Positions 39,780 to 49,620 of a stretch of 64,000 bases of DNA are shown one piece after another (the stretch's first letter is position 1; every line of letters starts with the position of its first letter). The DNA is taken from the NCBI GenBank assembly GCA_963513935.1, contig OY740773.1, forward strand, positions 102,595,291 through 102,659,290. The letters run 5' to 3'. The DNA comes from Aphrophora alni (taxonomy: Eukaryota > Arthropoda > Insecta > Hemiptera > Aphrophoridae). Both the position numbers and the translations under genes were made by a program. The notes beneath the pieces were generated by a model. The model was not told the origin of the DNA and searched no databases. It saw only the letters and a program-made list of their open reading frames with translations.

Positions 39780-39979
39780 ATAAATAAATTTTGAGATTGA
39801 CTTGTGAGATAATATAATGTAGAACAAAAACTCGATCAAAAGATCTCACAAAAATTATGTTTATTTAATCAAAGTATAAAATATATGTATCACTGAGGAT
39901 GGCGACTTTGTCATTGAAATGCGTTTGATTAAATAAACGTAATTTTTGTGAGATCTTTTGTTCGAGTTTTTGTTCTACA
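39780..39979 (+). mobile_element. 200-bp insertion with 57-bp inverted arms, 13-bp TSD and a hammerhead-like centre
   Basis: The inverted arms lie at 39817-39873 and 39924-39980 and are nearly identical. A 13-bp direct repeat, TAATTATGACCAT, occurs at 39767-39779 and 39980-39992, as expected for a target-primed retrotransposition. Between the arms lies a hammerhead-like core: CTGAGGA (39893-39899), extra T, a partly paired stem II GGCGAC/GTCATT, GAAA (39916-39919), a short self-complementary stem III, and a 4-bp stem I (ATCA/TGAT). U7 of the core is changed to G, so cleavage is doubtful. The small size and structure suggest a non-autonomous Penelope-like derivative. Confidence 0.65.
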
Positions 39980-40134
39980 TAATTATGACCATGCTTGTAT
40001 TTCTGTTGCTGAGATCTGCTCGTTGCAAACACATCGCAAATGCCAAAAAGAGTGTGGCCATATTGGAGGCTTAAATTTGCTACTTGATGGTGCATTATTA
40101 ACAAATTTATAAATATTGTAATGTTCCTCACCTG

Positions 40135-41245
40135 CATAGGCGGATTTATGTGCATGCGAGGGGGTGCGCTGCATCCCAATTTTGATTGAAAATTAAAATT
40201 AAATAGCACCGGTAAATCATACCCTAATTTGTTCAAGATGATGTGCATAGCTTTTACTTTGCCTTCTAACAGTGCAACATGTGAAAGAACCTTTTCAATA
40301 ATGCGGAGAATTAGTAACTGGCTACGTTCTACAATGAATCAAGAACGACTATCAGATTTGATGGTTATATTTTCAGAAAGTGACATAGTAAAGGCTATGG
40401 ACTATGAGACTCTGGCAAATCTATTTCTTTCCAAAGACGGACGGAAGTGATGCATCCTGTGTTCATAATTTTTGTTTTTGTTTCTTTTATTTAACTTGAT
40501 AATTCGTAGCCAAGGGAAGAACCTTTGCTAATGAACAAAAATAATTTAAAGGAATCTGTTATTTACATTATTTAGTTGAAACATAATTTTATTATATAAT
40601 TATAAAGATTTTATTGTGTCAATATTATGATTTACCAATGTTGTAATTAAAAATAATTATTACATTTCAAGCTTATTTGTAACGTTTATTATATACCTAC
40701 TTATTTAAAGAGTCAAAAAGTTATTATTCTTTATTCATAATTTAGTTTTGTCAATTTTTAGCAAAGGGTTTTAAACAAAGAAGAAATAACTTGGTTATAA
40801 AAGTCATCATTTCTGAAAACTTTGTATTAAGTTAGATGTGATAGAGGAATTATCTCAAGACGATAAATAATGTTTGTAGGTAATTGAATCACTTGTTGAA
40901 TTATTAATGGTCAACAGTGTATGATTGGAGAACGATGTTATTATGATGGTTTTAATTTTGACCTACTTATTTTTATATTATTATATTTCAAAGGCGTTAC
41001 CTATGGCCAAGAACCTATGCCATATTATCATTATTAGGCCTGATATATTAGACACTATAATGGTGTACATTATATTGCAAATTTGGCTAGTGCTTGTACA
41101 TTATTTCCATTGTTAAAACGAATCTAAAATCAACTGAAAACAAGTATGATTTTCTGGACCCCCTCTACCCTAGAGGGTTTTCCATACCCCCAGACCCCCC
41201 CGGTATTGTTGCACCCCCATGTATCCCTACCTAAATTCGCCTATG
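40135..41245 (+). mobile_element. Internally deleted hAT element
   Basis: Eight-base direct repeats CTCACCTG (40127-40134) and CTCATCTG (41246-41253), one mismatch apart, flank the unit. Its ends are inverted: CATAGGCGGATTTATGTG at the left and, read inward from the right, CATAGGCGAATTTAGGTAGG. GGGGGTGC follows a little further in on both sides. Only the last part of the transposase gene remains, close to the left end, so most of the coding region has been lost. The remaining 0.7 kb to the right is AT-rich and non-coding. Confidence 0.85.
40229..40450 (+). pseudogene. hAT transposase C-terminal dimerisation domain
   Basis: The frame encodes FTLPSNSATCERTFSIMRRI, then NWLRSTMNQERLSDLMVI, and ends SKDGRK. 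This is the signature of the hAT C-terminal dimerisation domain (family pattern PxSxAxxERxFSxxxxIKxxxRSxMxxxRLxxLxxL). The open frame of 73 codons has no internal stop but lacks the RNase H-like catalytic part and the BED-type N terminus. It is therefore a fragment of a transposase that is normally several hundred residues long. Confidence 0.8.
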
Positions 41246-41253
41246 CTCATCTG

Positions 41254-44202
41254 GGACTCTATTGTCATCCAACTTTATATAAAGAAGTAATTTTCCATCA
41301 TGTTTTACAAACTGTAGGTCTAGGCTATATACGGATACCGGTATGTATATTATGTTGTAGAGGTTCTAATTTTATACCGATTTTGCTAAAAAAATTTAGT
41401 AACAGTTCTACAAATTGTTGGAATAAATTTGTTAGTCAGAAAAATTGGTTAGAATATTTCAAAATGGTAACCAATTTAAAAAAAAATTGTTTTTAGTAAA
41501 CCTTTTACCGGTAGGTTCTATAAGATCTCGTAGTAAGTCATTTTATGTATTTTTAAAATCTGCATTACACCAAAACATGTTTTCTACAATAAAACAAGTT
41601 GATGGGCACCATCATAATACCTACCCAGCCCCATCAATGTAATTCAAGCAGATCCTCTAAATATAATGCCCAAAAGGAAATGTTAAATTGCATTGGTGGA
41701 TCTAGGAGTCTTGTTTTTACATATCATGATATTTTTGTAAGAGTTGGGGTTGAAACTTATTCACACACAAATTAGAACCTTATATATATAATTTAGTACA
41801 TTGCAGGTACAAAGAAATTAAGCTACTGACAACGATGACAGCATGTCGAAAATCATTTTTACCGTTTTCTTAGACCGTGAAATGTGAAAAAAATAGAGAT
41901 TGAATTAAAAGAAAATAATAATAACCTAAAAACTTTAAAAATCAACAAAGGTCACTCATCATTGTAGTTTTCCCAGGAGAAAAATCTATTACGGCAGGAC
42001 ATTATTACTATCATAATAATTTGTATTTTTATAAATAAGTTTATTTATTTATTATTACTTAAATACGGTATAGGATGTATTCTGGCAGTATACTAGGCAT
42101 AACTGGACTGAATGGTAGCACCCTCCATAAGATGTATGTGTTTTTAAATTGTCCTTGTGAACACATCTAATTGGGTTCAGAAAACTGTATAGTTGGAACA
42201 CAGCAAGCATGGCCATAAATATAAAATATGTTTATACAGTAAAGTTAGATTAAAATCTCACTTTTTTTATGTCATGTTTTAAAAGTAGTTTTTTTTCGTT
42301 GGGAGTGTCTTTAAAGTTCTAAATTTGTTTACAATCCAAAAATGTCATACATTTCTATTAAACTTTAAATATTTTAATGATCCTAAATCAGGAATGTTAT
42401 GTTAATAATAAGTGTAAACATTATTGTCATGATACGTATATATGTGAACTAGACTGTGGATAAATTGATATTCTAATTCTATTATTTTACTGACTGTTTT
42501 CAATATAAAAAAAAGAAGAAAATGTACAATTTTCCATAACACTTTATTGATAACAAGAAGATGTTATATTGACTAAGTAATCATCAGTTGTTAAATGTGC
42601 ACAAACTTTTCTGATACTTAACTACTAGATATAAAGTCAAACTTTCATGCAGGTAGTGATGGAAGTAATGGCGGTGAATCACTGATCTGAGATTGTTAAT
42701 GGTTGTACTAAACATGTAAATAGTAACCAATGATTTTATTTCTAGCTTGAGCCAAGATGCGATATTCACAATTTTTATAATTAGCTAGTTTTAATTCTTT
42801 CTGATACGATATGTAATACTTCTAACAGTGATTTGATGATTCATAGTTAGTCAATATCTGGTATAATTTTGTGACTTTAATTCTCAATTCTAATTGAGAT
42901 TATCAATGAGTTTTATGTTATGTTAGCCCGTCTTACATTTATTGTAGATTAAATTTTTGATAGCAGTAAATTATAGAAGACGAAATGTCATCACATAGCA
43001 AAAGGAGCTGGTTATAAAAATTTTCACCCCTAATACAACAAATAATACATCTAATGTAATGTACTATTATTTCTTTGCTTGGTTTTGATATTTTAGTATG
43101 GGATCACAATAACGGGTTGAGAATATTTTATGGGTGTCGAAGTGGTTAATCATGCTTTAAAATTGCTATATTGGTTGGTAGTAATAATTATTTTCACTGT
43201 TACTGTAAAGTTATTATTAGTTCTGTCACTGATAGCACCAGTAAAGGTTGGAACTTAGTGCCTTGATATTTTGTAAGTAGCATAACAGTGAATTTTGGTA
43301 TAGTTTTTGTGATGGATTTCACTTGGTTTATGACCAAGTTCTATATTATTATTAGATATAATAGTACTATTATTTCTTAGATCAATAATAACACTAATTA
43401 AAATAGAACCCCTCATGTGGTTTACTTTATAATCAGTACAGGTGAGAGAATCCCTGTCCCTAACTGGATCTAATCATTTCTTTATCTGGTCTTGGGATAG
43501 ATCCTTGTCATTCACCTTTCCTGTCAAGTCCTTTTTTACCAACACTAACTCTCTTTCAACCATGATTAGGGTTTTTATTTTACGCTCTTTAATATTTTTT
43601 TTTAAAGTCTATGCTAACCAAGAGGTTTTCACTTTTAAACAACAAGAAAAAAAAGAAAAATATTATTGTTGATATACATAGTTCACCTGGTAAAAGCATT
43701 CTCGTTTGTAGTTTAGTGTCACAAAGGTTTGTTTCGAATAAAGTATTTCTCATGGAAAATCATGCGTTTTCTTTCAAATGGTGATTGAAGTGAATAATTG
43801 TTTTCAGTTAACGCATCACATTTACAATTTTACGTGTCAAATTTCTGATAATTATAAATTCAGATTCCTGAATCAGTTCAAAATAAAATTAAAAATTATT
43901 GATTAATAATTGTGCTGTTTTTTTTTATTTATAAAACTGAATAAAAAATACAACAATTTTACTTGGATGATTCGAATAAATTATTTATTTATAAAACTTA
44001 ATACACAAAGTTAGAACTTGTTGAATGTTATATTTAACTAAACAACTTCTATAACTGTTTGTTTATGTTTTATTAATTTAATTTACAACATCAACAGATT
44101 TTATTATAAAGAATTATTTTAAATTTTAACTTCTCACAAAGTATAATAATGGTGTGATATGACCGTTTAAACAAATTTGAACTAGAAGGTAGCAGATAGA
44201 GA
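41254..44202. other. Intergenic AT-rich sequence with one dispersed-repeat copy
   Basis: Apart from the repeat copy at 43470-43655 no feature could be supported. The open frames at 41146, 41445 and 42584 have no recognisable content. Confidence 0.5.
43470..43655. repeat. Dispersed unclassified repeat, copy 3
   Basis: It shares CCTTTCCTGTCAAGTCC, a TTTTTATTTTACGCTCTTT block and GAGGTTTTCACTTTTAAACA with the copies at 8575-8760 and 10160-10345. A poly-A-rich tail follows, as in a short retroelement. Confidence 0.55.
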
Positions 44203-44330
44203 TTAAGAAGCATTTAGATGATAATCGTTTCTTCTAGCATTTTCTTGTTGTAATTTTAAGTAAGCAGATTCCGTAAGGCAGCACTTCCTTTTGGATTTAT
44301 CAGCATTACATGACATATAAGGTTCACCAC
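44203..44330 (-). CDS. Probable terminal coding exon, unrecognised protein (isoform 2)
   Basis: On the - strand an acceptor (T-rich tract plus TTTTTTCAG, the AG at 44331-44332) is followed by 2 nt and 41 codons ending in TAA at 44203-44205. The product is basic and hydrophilic, with GEPYMSCNADKSKRKCC and a helical tail AYLKLQQENARRNDY. It connects in frame with the 48-nt exon at 44432-44479 through a 101-bp intron starting GTGAGT. No family was recognised. The clean splice signals, frame match and amino-acid composition favour a real exon over chance, but upstream exons were not identified. Confidence 0.4.
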
Positions 44331-44431
44331 CTGAAAAAATATCAATATTCTATATTCAAAATGATTTTCTATGGTAAATAGTTTTTACTATACTATGAAG
44401 AATTTAAATTTATAACAGCAAATCAACTCAC

Positions 44432-44479
44432 ACTTTCTTTGTTTCCTCTTTCTTTCGGATATCAAAATTAGCTGTAACT
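44432..44479 (-). CDS. Probable small internal exon of the same unrecognised gene
   Basis: This 48-nt exon has an acceptor TTTGTAG on its upstream side and a strong donor GTGAGT on its downstream side. It enters in phase 1 and leaves in phase 1. It encodes LQLILISERKRKQRK, a basic helix that reads directly into the GEPYMS segment of the next exon. Because it is short, the call depends on the splice sites and the frame match with the next exon. Confidence 0.35.
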
Positions 44480-44627
44480 CTACAAACAGGTTTGGTTAGT
44501 TTATGCGTATTTTGATTAATGTCGTTATATATATATATTATATCAGTTAAACTAACAAAAATGGAGGAGTAGGTAATACAGAAAATCCAACACCATCAAC
44601 CGGTCTCAAAATCTGTGTAACCTTTAA

Positions 44628-44893
44628 ATAATTATTCAAATTTGCCCCTAACCACAATCACTAGAAACTTTGAAATAAAACACAATTATCTAATTAATTG
44701 TTCTTTATTAATTATTTCCACTAAATGCCCTGATGTACATTTCGATAACATGGTTGTCATCATCGGAGGGTCTTACTTATAAACTAAATCTAAACTTACA
44801 TATATACTAATGAAAAAAAATAATAATCAGATAATTGTGTTTTATTTCAAAGTTTCTAGTGATTGTGGTTAGGGGCAAATTCGAATCATTATT
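44628..44893 (-). mobile_element. Inverted-arm element carrying a hammerhead ribozyme (Penelope-like terminal structure)
   Basis: Arms of about 60 bp at roughly 44628-44691 and 44829-44893 are inverted copies; each contains TTTGCCCCTAACCACAATCA or its complement. The hammerhead on the - strand lies off-centre between them (44728-44770). Short, T-rich spacer DNA fills the rest. No protein is encoded. The flanks show no certain target duplication. By analogy with the 39.8-kb element this is a small non-autonomous unit. Confidence 0.6.
44728..44770 (-). ncRNA. Hammerhead ribozyme motif (- strand, one core substitution)
   Basis: Read on the - strand: stem I CCCT pairs with AGGG. The box CCGATGA (CUGAUGA with U4 changed to C) is followed by the extra T. 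Stem II is GACAAC/GTTATC with one mismatch and a CAT loop, then GAAA. Stem III is the loopless palindrome ATGTACAT. The predicted cleavage is after the C complementary to position 44732. A module of the same family lies at 45721-45763 on the + strand. Confidence 0.6.
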
Positions 44894-45720
44894 GTGAATT
44901 TCACCACAGTGCTCAACAAGATTGTATCGTAACATTTAAAGTTCAATAGTCTAAAAACTACGGTAACATATCATAAGTCCTCTTGAATATTAAACCAAAC
45001 CTAACCTGTTTGCAGTTTTAAAGCTTGATTTGATACCTATGGTATGACTTTTATAAAACAACTATTTCCTTATATTTTTCTTTGCGGGAGTTGTATAGAA
45101 GCCATTAGGTGCTGTGGTTGTTTTTTTTGATTGAGCGAAACATATCACCTATGACACAAATTTCATGCTTTTATAATTTTTAATAATCTAGAACACATTG
45201 TGGTTGTTTTGAAATAACACTTTCTGGATATTTGACATATACCCGTTTTGGTAATTTATTATCATTTGGAGTATGTTTTCGATGTTTGCGCCTAAAGTTT
45301 CTTTCAATATACGCATTGATATGTCTCAAATGTTTATCACAAAATACTTCAAGTATTTAAACAAAAAACAAAATATGAATAATTTGGTAAACTCATACAA
45401 AAGTTTGTTATTAATACAGTCTGAAAATACTTGAAACTTACTTTAAAAAAAAAATTAAACATAACTAATATGTAAAATAACAACACAATGTTGAATTTAA
45501 ACACAACTTAATATCTATTGTTTCCTAAAGTAAGTTAATATCTTTTGTTTGTTTACATTTGAAAAGGTTTTTATAACTTGTTAGGGGTGACCTTTTTAAC
45601 TATATTAAAATTTAATTTATTATTTTTAGTGTAAGTTCTACCAATATTAACACATTAGTTGTAAATAACTGATAACATGTTGTTACTTGTTTTCCAGGTC
45701 AATGATATGATGAGGTCGAA

Positions 45721-45763
45721 CCCTCTGATGATGATTACAATGTTATCGCAATGTACATCAGGA
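45721..45763 (+). ncRNA. Hammerhead ribozyme motif (+ strand, GAAA box changed to GCAA)
   Basis: CCCT (45721-45724) as stem I is followed by a perfect CTGATGA box (45725-45731), the extra T, and stem II GATTAC/GTTATC with one mismatch and an AAT loop. The next box is GCAA where GAAA is expected. The palindrome ATGTACAT (45751-45758), C and AGG follow. The sequence on both sides also resembles the - strand unit at 44.7 kb, for example ATATTTAAAGGAA against CATTTAGTGGAAA, so the two are copies of one element in opposite orientation. Confidence 0.6.
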
Positions 45764-45876
45764 TATTTAAAGGAACTATCAATTAATATTATGAAAATTA
45801 TGACAGTGTTTATTGAAGATTCTATAATATATCTTCAGATGATTCAATTAGGAATTACAATTAATAATCTATAATA

Positions 45877-46799
45877 CAGCGTTATCGAAAAAGAATGCCG
45901 GGATTTCAACTAAGTGTAACTCAAAAAGTATTAAAGATAATTTAATGATTTTACATTGTCAATGTACAGGAAAAAAGAAGTTTTTTTATACCTTAATAAG
46001 TTTTATGTGACATCCATTTATTGCTCTGCAGACATCTAATCTGTAGTCAGTTTCATGTCAAGTGCGTAGTATCATTTCTGGGATTACAGTTGTGATAGCA
46101 TCAGAGATGTGCTTCTGCAGATCCACCAAATCACAAATTTTCTCAGCATAAACTATTTTCTTAATGTACCCCCAGAAAAAGAAATCGAAAAGGGTAAGGT
46201 CTGGACTTCTGGGTGGGGGGGGGGTCAAGGAATAGGTGCACCTCTGCCAATCCAACCACTAAAAAATCTGTTGTTGATGCATTGTGTATAGCTAGATGAT
46301 AGTGAGGGAGAGCTCCATCTTGCATAAAAATGACACCTCCAGTTTGTTGTTCAATTTGTTTGAGCTGAGGAAACACAAATTGTTCTAGCATGTCCAGATA
46401 GATTATCCCTGCAATTGTTCTTTCAGCGAAAAAGAAGGGGCCTACAACTCGGTTATGAAATAACCCGTAACATACACTCACTTTTGGAGTCTCGTATGTA
46501 CTCATGAATTTTGTTAGGTTGTTGTGATCCCCCATATTTGATTGAATTTAACTCAGCGAACCAAATAACACACTATGCTTTCTGCTGCATGGTAAACATC
46601 GTAATGGGCGACTAAGCGGAAGCGGTACATCATTGTGCATCTTGTTCAGCGCATGTCAAAGTCACACAGTAGCTCTATGTCCTGTGTCCGATAAAACTGT
46701 CTAAATGCAGTTAAAAACAGTGAAGAAATTATTCCTGTAGGTTGAGAAGGTTTGATTAAATGATTTTTTAAATCCCGGCATTCTTTTTCGATGACCCTA
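45877..46799 (-). mobile_element. IS630/Tc1-mariner-type element with 30-bp TIRs, N terminus deleted
   Basis: The terminal inverted repeats both contain ATCGAAAAAGAATGCCGGGA. The outermost bases are CAGCGTT at the left and TAGGGTC when read inward from the right, and TA dinucleotides flank both ends (45875-45876, 46800-46801). The interior (46535-46058, -) encodes the C-terminal part of a DDE transposase in two overlapping frames. The helix-turn-helix N terminus is missing. At 923 bp it is shorter than an autonomous element. A relative lies at 51.15-51.80 kb. Confidence 0.85.
46058..46535 (-). pseudogene. DDE transposase C-terminal half, frameshifted
   Basis: The first frame gives VCYGLFHNRVVGPFFFAERT, then YLDMLEQFVFPQL and GVIFMQDGALPHY, which includes the second catalytic Asp. 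A shift near 46170-46250 leads to PPRSPDLTLFDFFFWGYIKK, with the third catalytic Asp, and then YAEKICDLVDLQ. This pattern is common in arthropod IS630/Tc1-mariner-type transposons. A frameshift at a run of G's (46213-46224) separates the frames, so the copy is inactive. Confidence 0.8.
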
Positions 46800-46929
46800 T
46801 ATTACCTCAAATTAATTTTCAATTTATTACTCATTTTATTCATTTCGAACTTGCATTACCTTTGTCATAAAACAAATGTTTGTTTTTCCAGGGAGATAAA
46901 ATAAATTTAGATAATTTCTTCAAAATTAA

Positions 46930-47099
46930 TTACAACAATGATTGCCACAAATCTTTGAAACACTTCTGATTGCGTTTACTTCTATCATAGGCGAATTTTA
47001 GTCGTTTATACGACTGCATTTCCCCTTCACTACTTGATGACCTTTCTCTAGTTCGTTTCTCTCTTAATCTATAGCTTATCGAGTCTTTATCGCCGGGAC
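46930..47099 (-). CDS. Probable alternative terminal coding exon, unrecognised protein (isoform 1)
   Basis: An acceptor (TTATTTCAG, AG at 47100-47101) is followed by 2 nt, 55 codons and TAA (46930-46932). It encodes a hydrophilic, Arg/Ser/Lys-rich sequence, with RLREKRTRERSSSSEGEM and KRLKFAYDRSKRNQ, ending DLWQSLL. It enters in phase 1, exactly like the exon at 44432-44479 further downstream on this strand. The two could therefore be alternative 3' ends of one transcript. No family was recognised and the upstream exon was not found. The composition resembles nuclear or RNA-binding proteins, but that is only a guess. Confidence 0.4.
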
Positions 47100-47769
47100 C
47101 TGAAATAAAAATTGCTGTATTATGTAGAGAACTTTGCAAGTTGGGAAATAACAAAAATTAAGTCAATTCCATTATATTGACTGACTATTTAAAAATCAAA
47201 ATCGAAAATAAAAGGTGAGTTTGGAAAGTAGGTATTGTTATGCTATTAAACTATTTTTAAACAATTTTATTAAGAAAGACTATACCATAAACCATAATTC
47301 TACATAATTTCCATTAATATTTAAGACAACTGTTGCAACATGGAAGCAATAAAAATTTACTTAATCACCTATGAAGACAGCCAATGTTGTACTGTATGCC
47401 TACCATTTGAATACCTGCAGGGAGACACAGGTCGGAAGGTAATGATGCTCTACCCCTGCGTTGAACCGGTCATTGCCTAGCGACCCTACCTACTACTCAT
47501 GCTGACAGCGTATGGCACATGTGTGTATCTCAAGAGTATAACATATATAAATGTAATTTAGGAATACTACGTCCAACTGTGAAGCGATGTTTAACATTGT
47601 AGTGAATGGTGCCATAGTATGTTGAAAAAAATTAGCGAATAATTACATTCAATAAGTGCAAACAGAGGGTGGGCTTGCCAATGTTTTTGGATTGGCTCAT
47701 AGACAGGGCCGAGTTTGTTGGGAGAAGCGATAGAGCAGTGGCAACCACATTCCTATCACAGGCATTCAA

Positions 47770-48245
47770 GTCGTAACACGACAGTACAGCTTTTCTAAGC
47801 ATGTCTCCATCATAATAGTATTGACTCCTTCATGTGTAGCAATATGTGAAAATCCCATGACGGTAAGTCTGGGCTGTAGCAGGGATGAGCTATTACTTTC
47901 CAACCAAATGATATGAGCTCTTGAGGTTGTACGCAATGTGGCCAAGTATTATCATAAAGCAACACCAACACTACTGACTAAACATGCCTCACTTTTTGTT
48001 TTGGATTGCACAATACAATTTCCTTTCAGTACTCTGTGGGAAGAAATAAACAAACAAAATTCCCTTATTTTCACATGATCTTCTGGGTAGAAATAATCTG
48101 CTTGAATTTCTAATTTTTTTAGATATGTGGTGCCTCTACTAAACATTTTGATTTTGGTATAATGTGAGACACCCATGTCTTGTCACCAATGAAGATATGG
48201 TTAAAAAAATTATCGTCTTCAGTTCTGTATCTCGTGAGAAAGTAA
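47770..48245 (-). pseudogene. Decayed mariner transposase (catalytic region)
   Basis: On the - strand with frame changes, near 48210-48140 the sequence reads NHIFIGDKTWVSHIIPKSK, the region of the first catalytic Asp (family pattern IVTGDETWVxHxTPExK). Near 47950-47830 it gives VLLYDNTWPHC and then FGWKVIAHPCYSPDLPSWDF, covering the second and third Asp (family patterns LLHDNARPH and HPPYSPDLAPSD). All three catalytic blocks are thus present in order, but in different frames. Confidence 0.7.
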
Positions 48246-48756
48246 AAGCACTGCCAAGTCGTTTAAAGTAAGACTGTTATGATAGGTTTTAGTGGAAAAA
48301 ATTGTAAATTTTAGACGAGACTGTATTCAAAAACTGAGAGAGAGAAGGATATCTTCCTTCCATTTCATTTCTTATTTCCATTTCAGTGAGTACAATAAAC
48401 ATATTACAATGCAATTGGATCCTAAACCCCATTATAATTTTTGTTCCGTTTTAAATCAACCACACACAACTCAGAGATTTGGTATTTCAGAGAGAGGTTA
48501 TATCAAAATTTGGCAAAGAGAAAATTGAGAAATTTCTGGCAGTTGTCTAAAATATTCAAACTGATGAAGGGATGTAATTAAATTTCTCTTGCATAACTTA
48601 CTAACACATATCCCACAAAAATAAACACTTTGTGGGTAAAACATTCAAAAAATTGATATCAAACCTACATATTGCATAGCATTACCGTCAAATATTAACG
48701 TGTTATGGGTGTTGGTGAAAAAAATATGAATTTTACTATTATGAGTAATTTTTTAA

Positions 48757-48800
48757 TCAACTGATGATGACCAAGAAGATTTTTGCTTTTAAACAACAAG
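48757..48800. repeat. Partial copy (3' tail) of the dispersed repeat
   Basis: GATGACCAAGAAGATTTTTG followed by CTTTTAAACAACAAGG matches the tail of the copies at 8.6, 10.2 and 43.5 kb. Confidence 0.45.
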
Positions 48801-49084
48801 GGGAAAATTTTTCTTTTCTTATGATCCCCTTTTATTTTATTTAATCTATTTTTCCTTACTCAATATAAGAAGTATAGGGTAAGTTTGGTAGTAGAAAATT
48901 TTTTAACTTCAGTTTTTGACTGATCTTCACGTTTCATAGCCTTAGGAAATGGAAAAAAAGTGATTTTTGACATACCATTCATCTGTTGTCTATATGTATA
49001 AGCATGATAGCGGCAACAAAACTTAAGCAACATGAAATTTGGTGTAGAGAATGTAAAGTTTCGCAATTGTCTTTTAAATTAATA

Positions 49085-49620
49085 AATCTGAACCATCGTT
49101 TGTTAGTACAAGCACCCGAACGCTCCAAGCGGCGGACATCGTAGACTCAAATGTAAACAATAGCGAACTACGCGAGTCAATGAATTTACCGCTAGTAATT
49201 TACATAAATAGTTTAAAACAACCAACGACAAAAACTGATTGTTCAATTACGTGATAAATCAATACCTATCCATAATAAGTCTTCAACATCATATATCTGG
49301 ATCGAGTAGGAGATATTGTATGTTAATACGATGTAAATTAAAGTCAAATGGACAACTAAAATACGCGAGGACAATGTTGATTAATAATTGTATTTTATAA
49401 ATGAGCCTACGGAGAATAAAGGAGTGATGTTAGAAAAATTCATAAATATCATTAATACGCGAAATCTCATGAGACACCCATGGGAACTTATATTAAATTA
49501 TGTACTTGCATACCTTTATTAAACATAATTTCTGTCAGCCATTGATAAACCCCGCCCATCAGCACACTGACGTCACTGAGCGGCAACATATTGAAAGTAT
49601 GAACCCAGCTATTTCATGTT
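49085..49620. promoter_or_regulatory. CpG-richer, promoter-like stretch
   Basis: Against an otherwise CpG-poor background this stretch has two CpG clusters (about 49115-49195 and 49550-49590). The second contains CCCCGCCC (49552-49559) and a perfect cAMP-response-type palindrome TGACGTCA (49568-49575). On the - strand, an ATG in the context CGATGTCCGCC lies near 49138. No adjacent coding exon could be established in either direction, so the gene served is unknown. It lies upstream of the - strand exons at 44.2-47.1 kb, which is suggestive only. Confidence 0.3.

Noticed and set aside
42540..42600. CTGATGATTAC on the - strand, considered as a sixth hammerhead
   Set aside because: No GAAA box and no palindromic stem III follow it.
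45677..45874. Open frame with a good splice acceptor, resembling a terminal exon
   Set aside because: The sequence is homologous to the 44.7-kb hammerhead element in inverted orientation and carries a hammerhead core, so the frame is better explained as non-coding element DNA.
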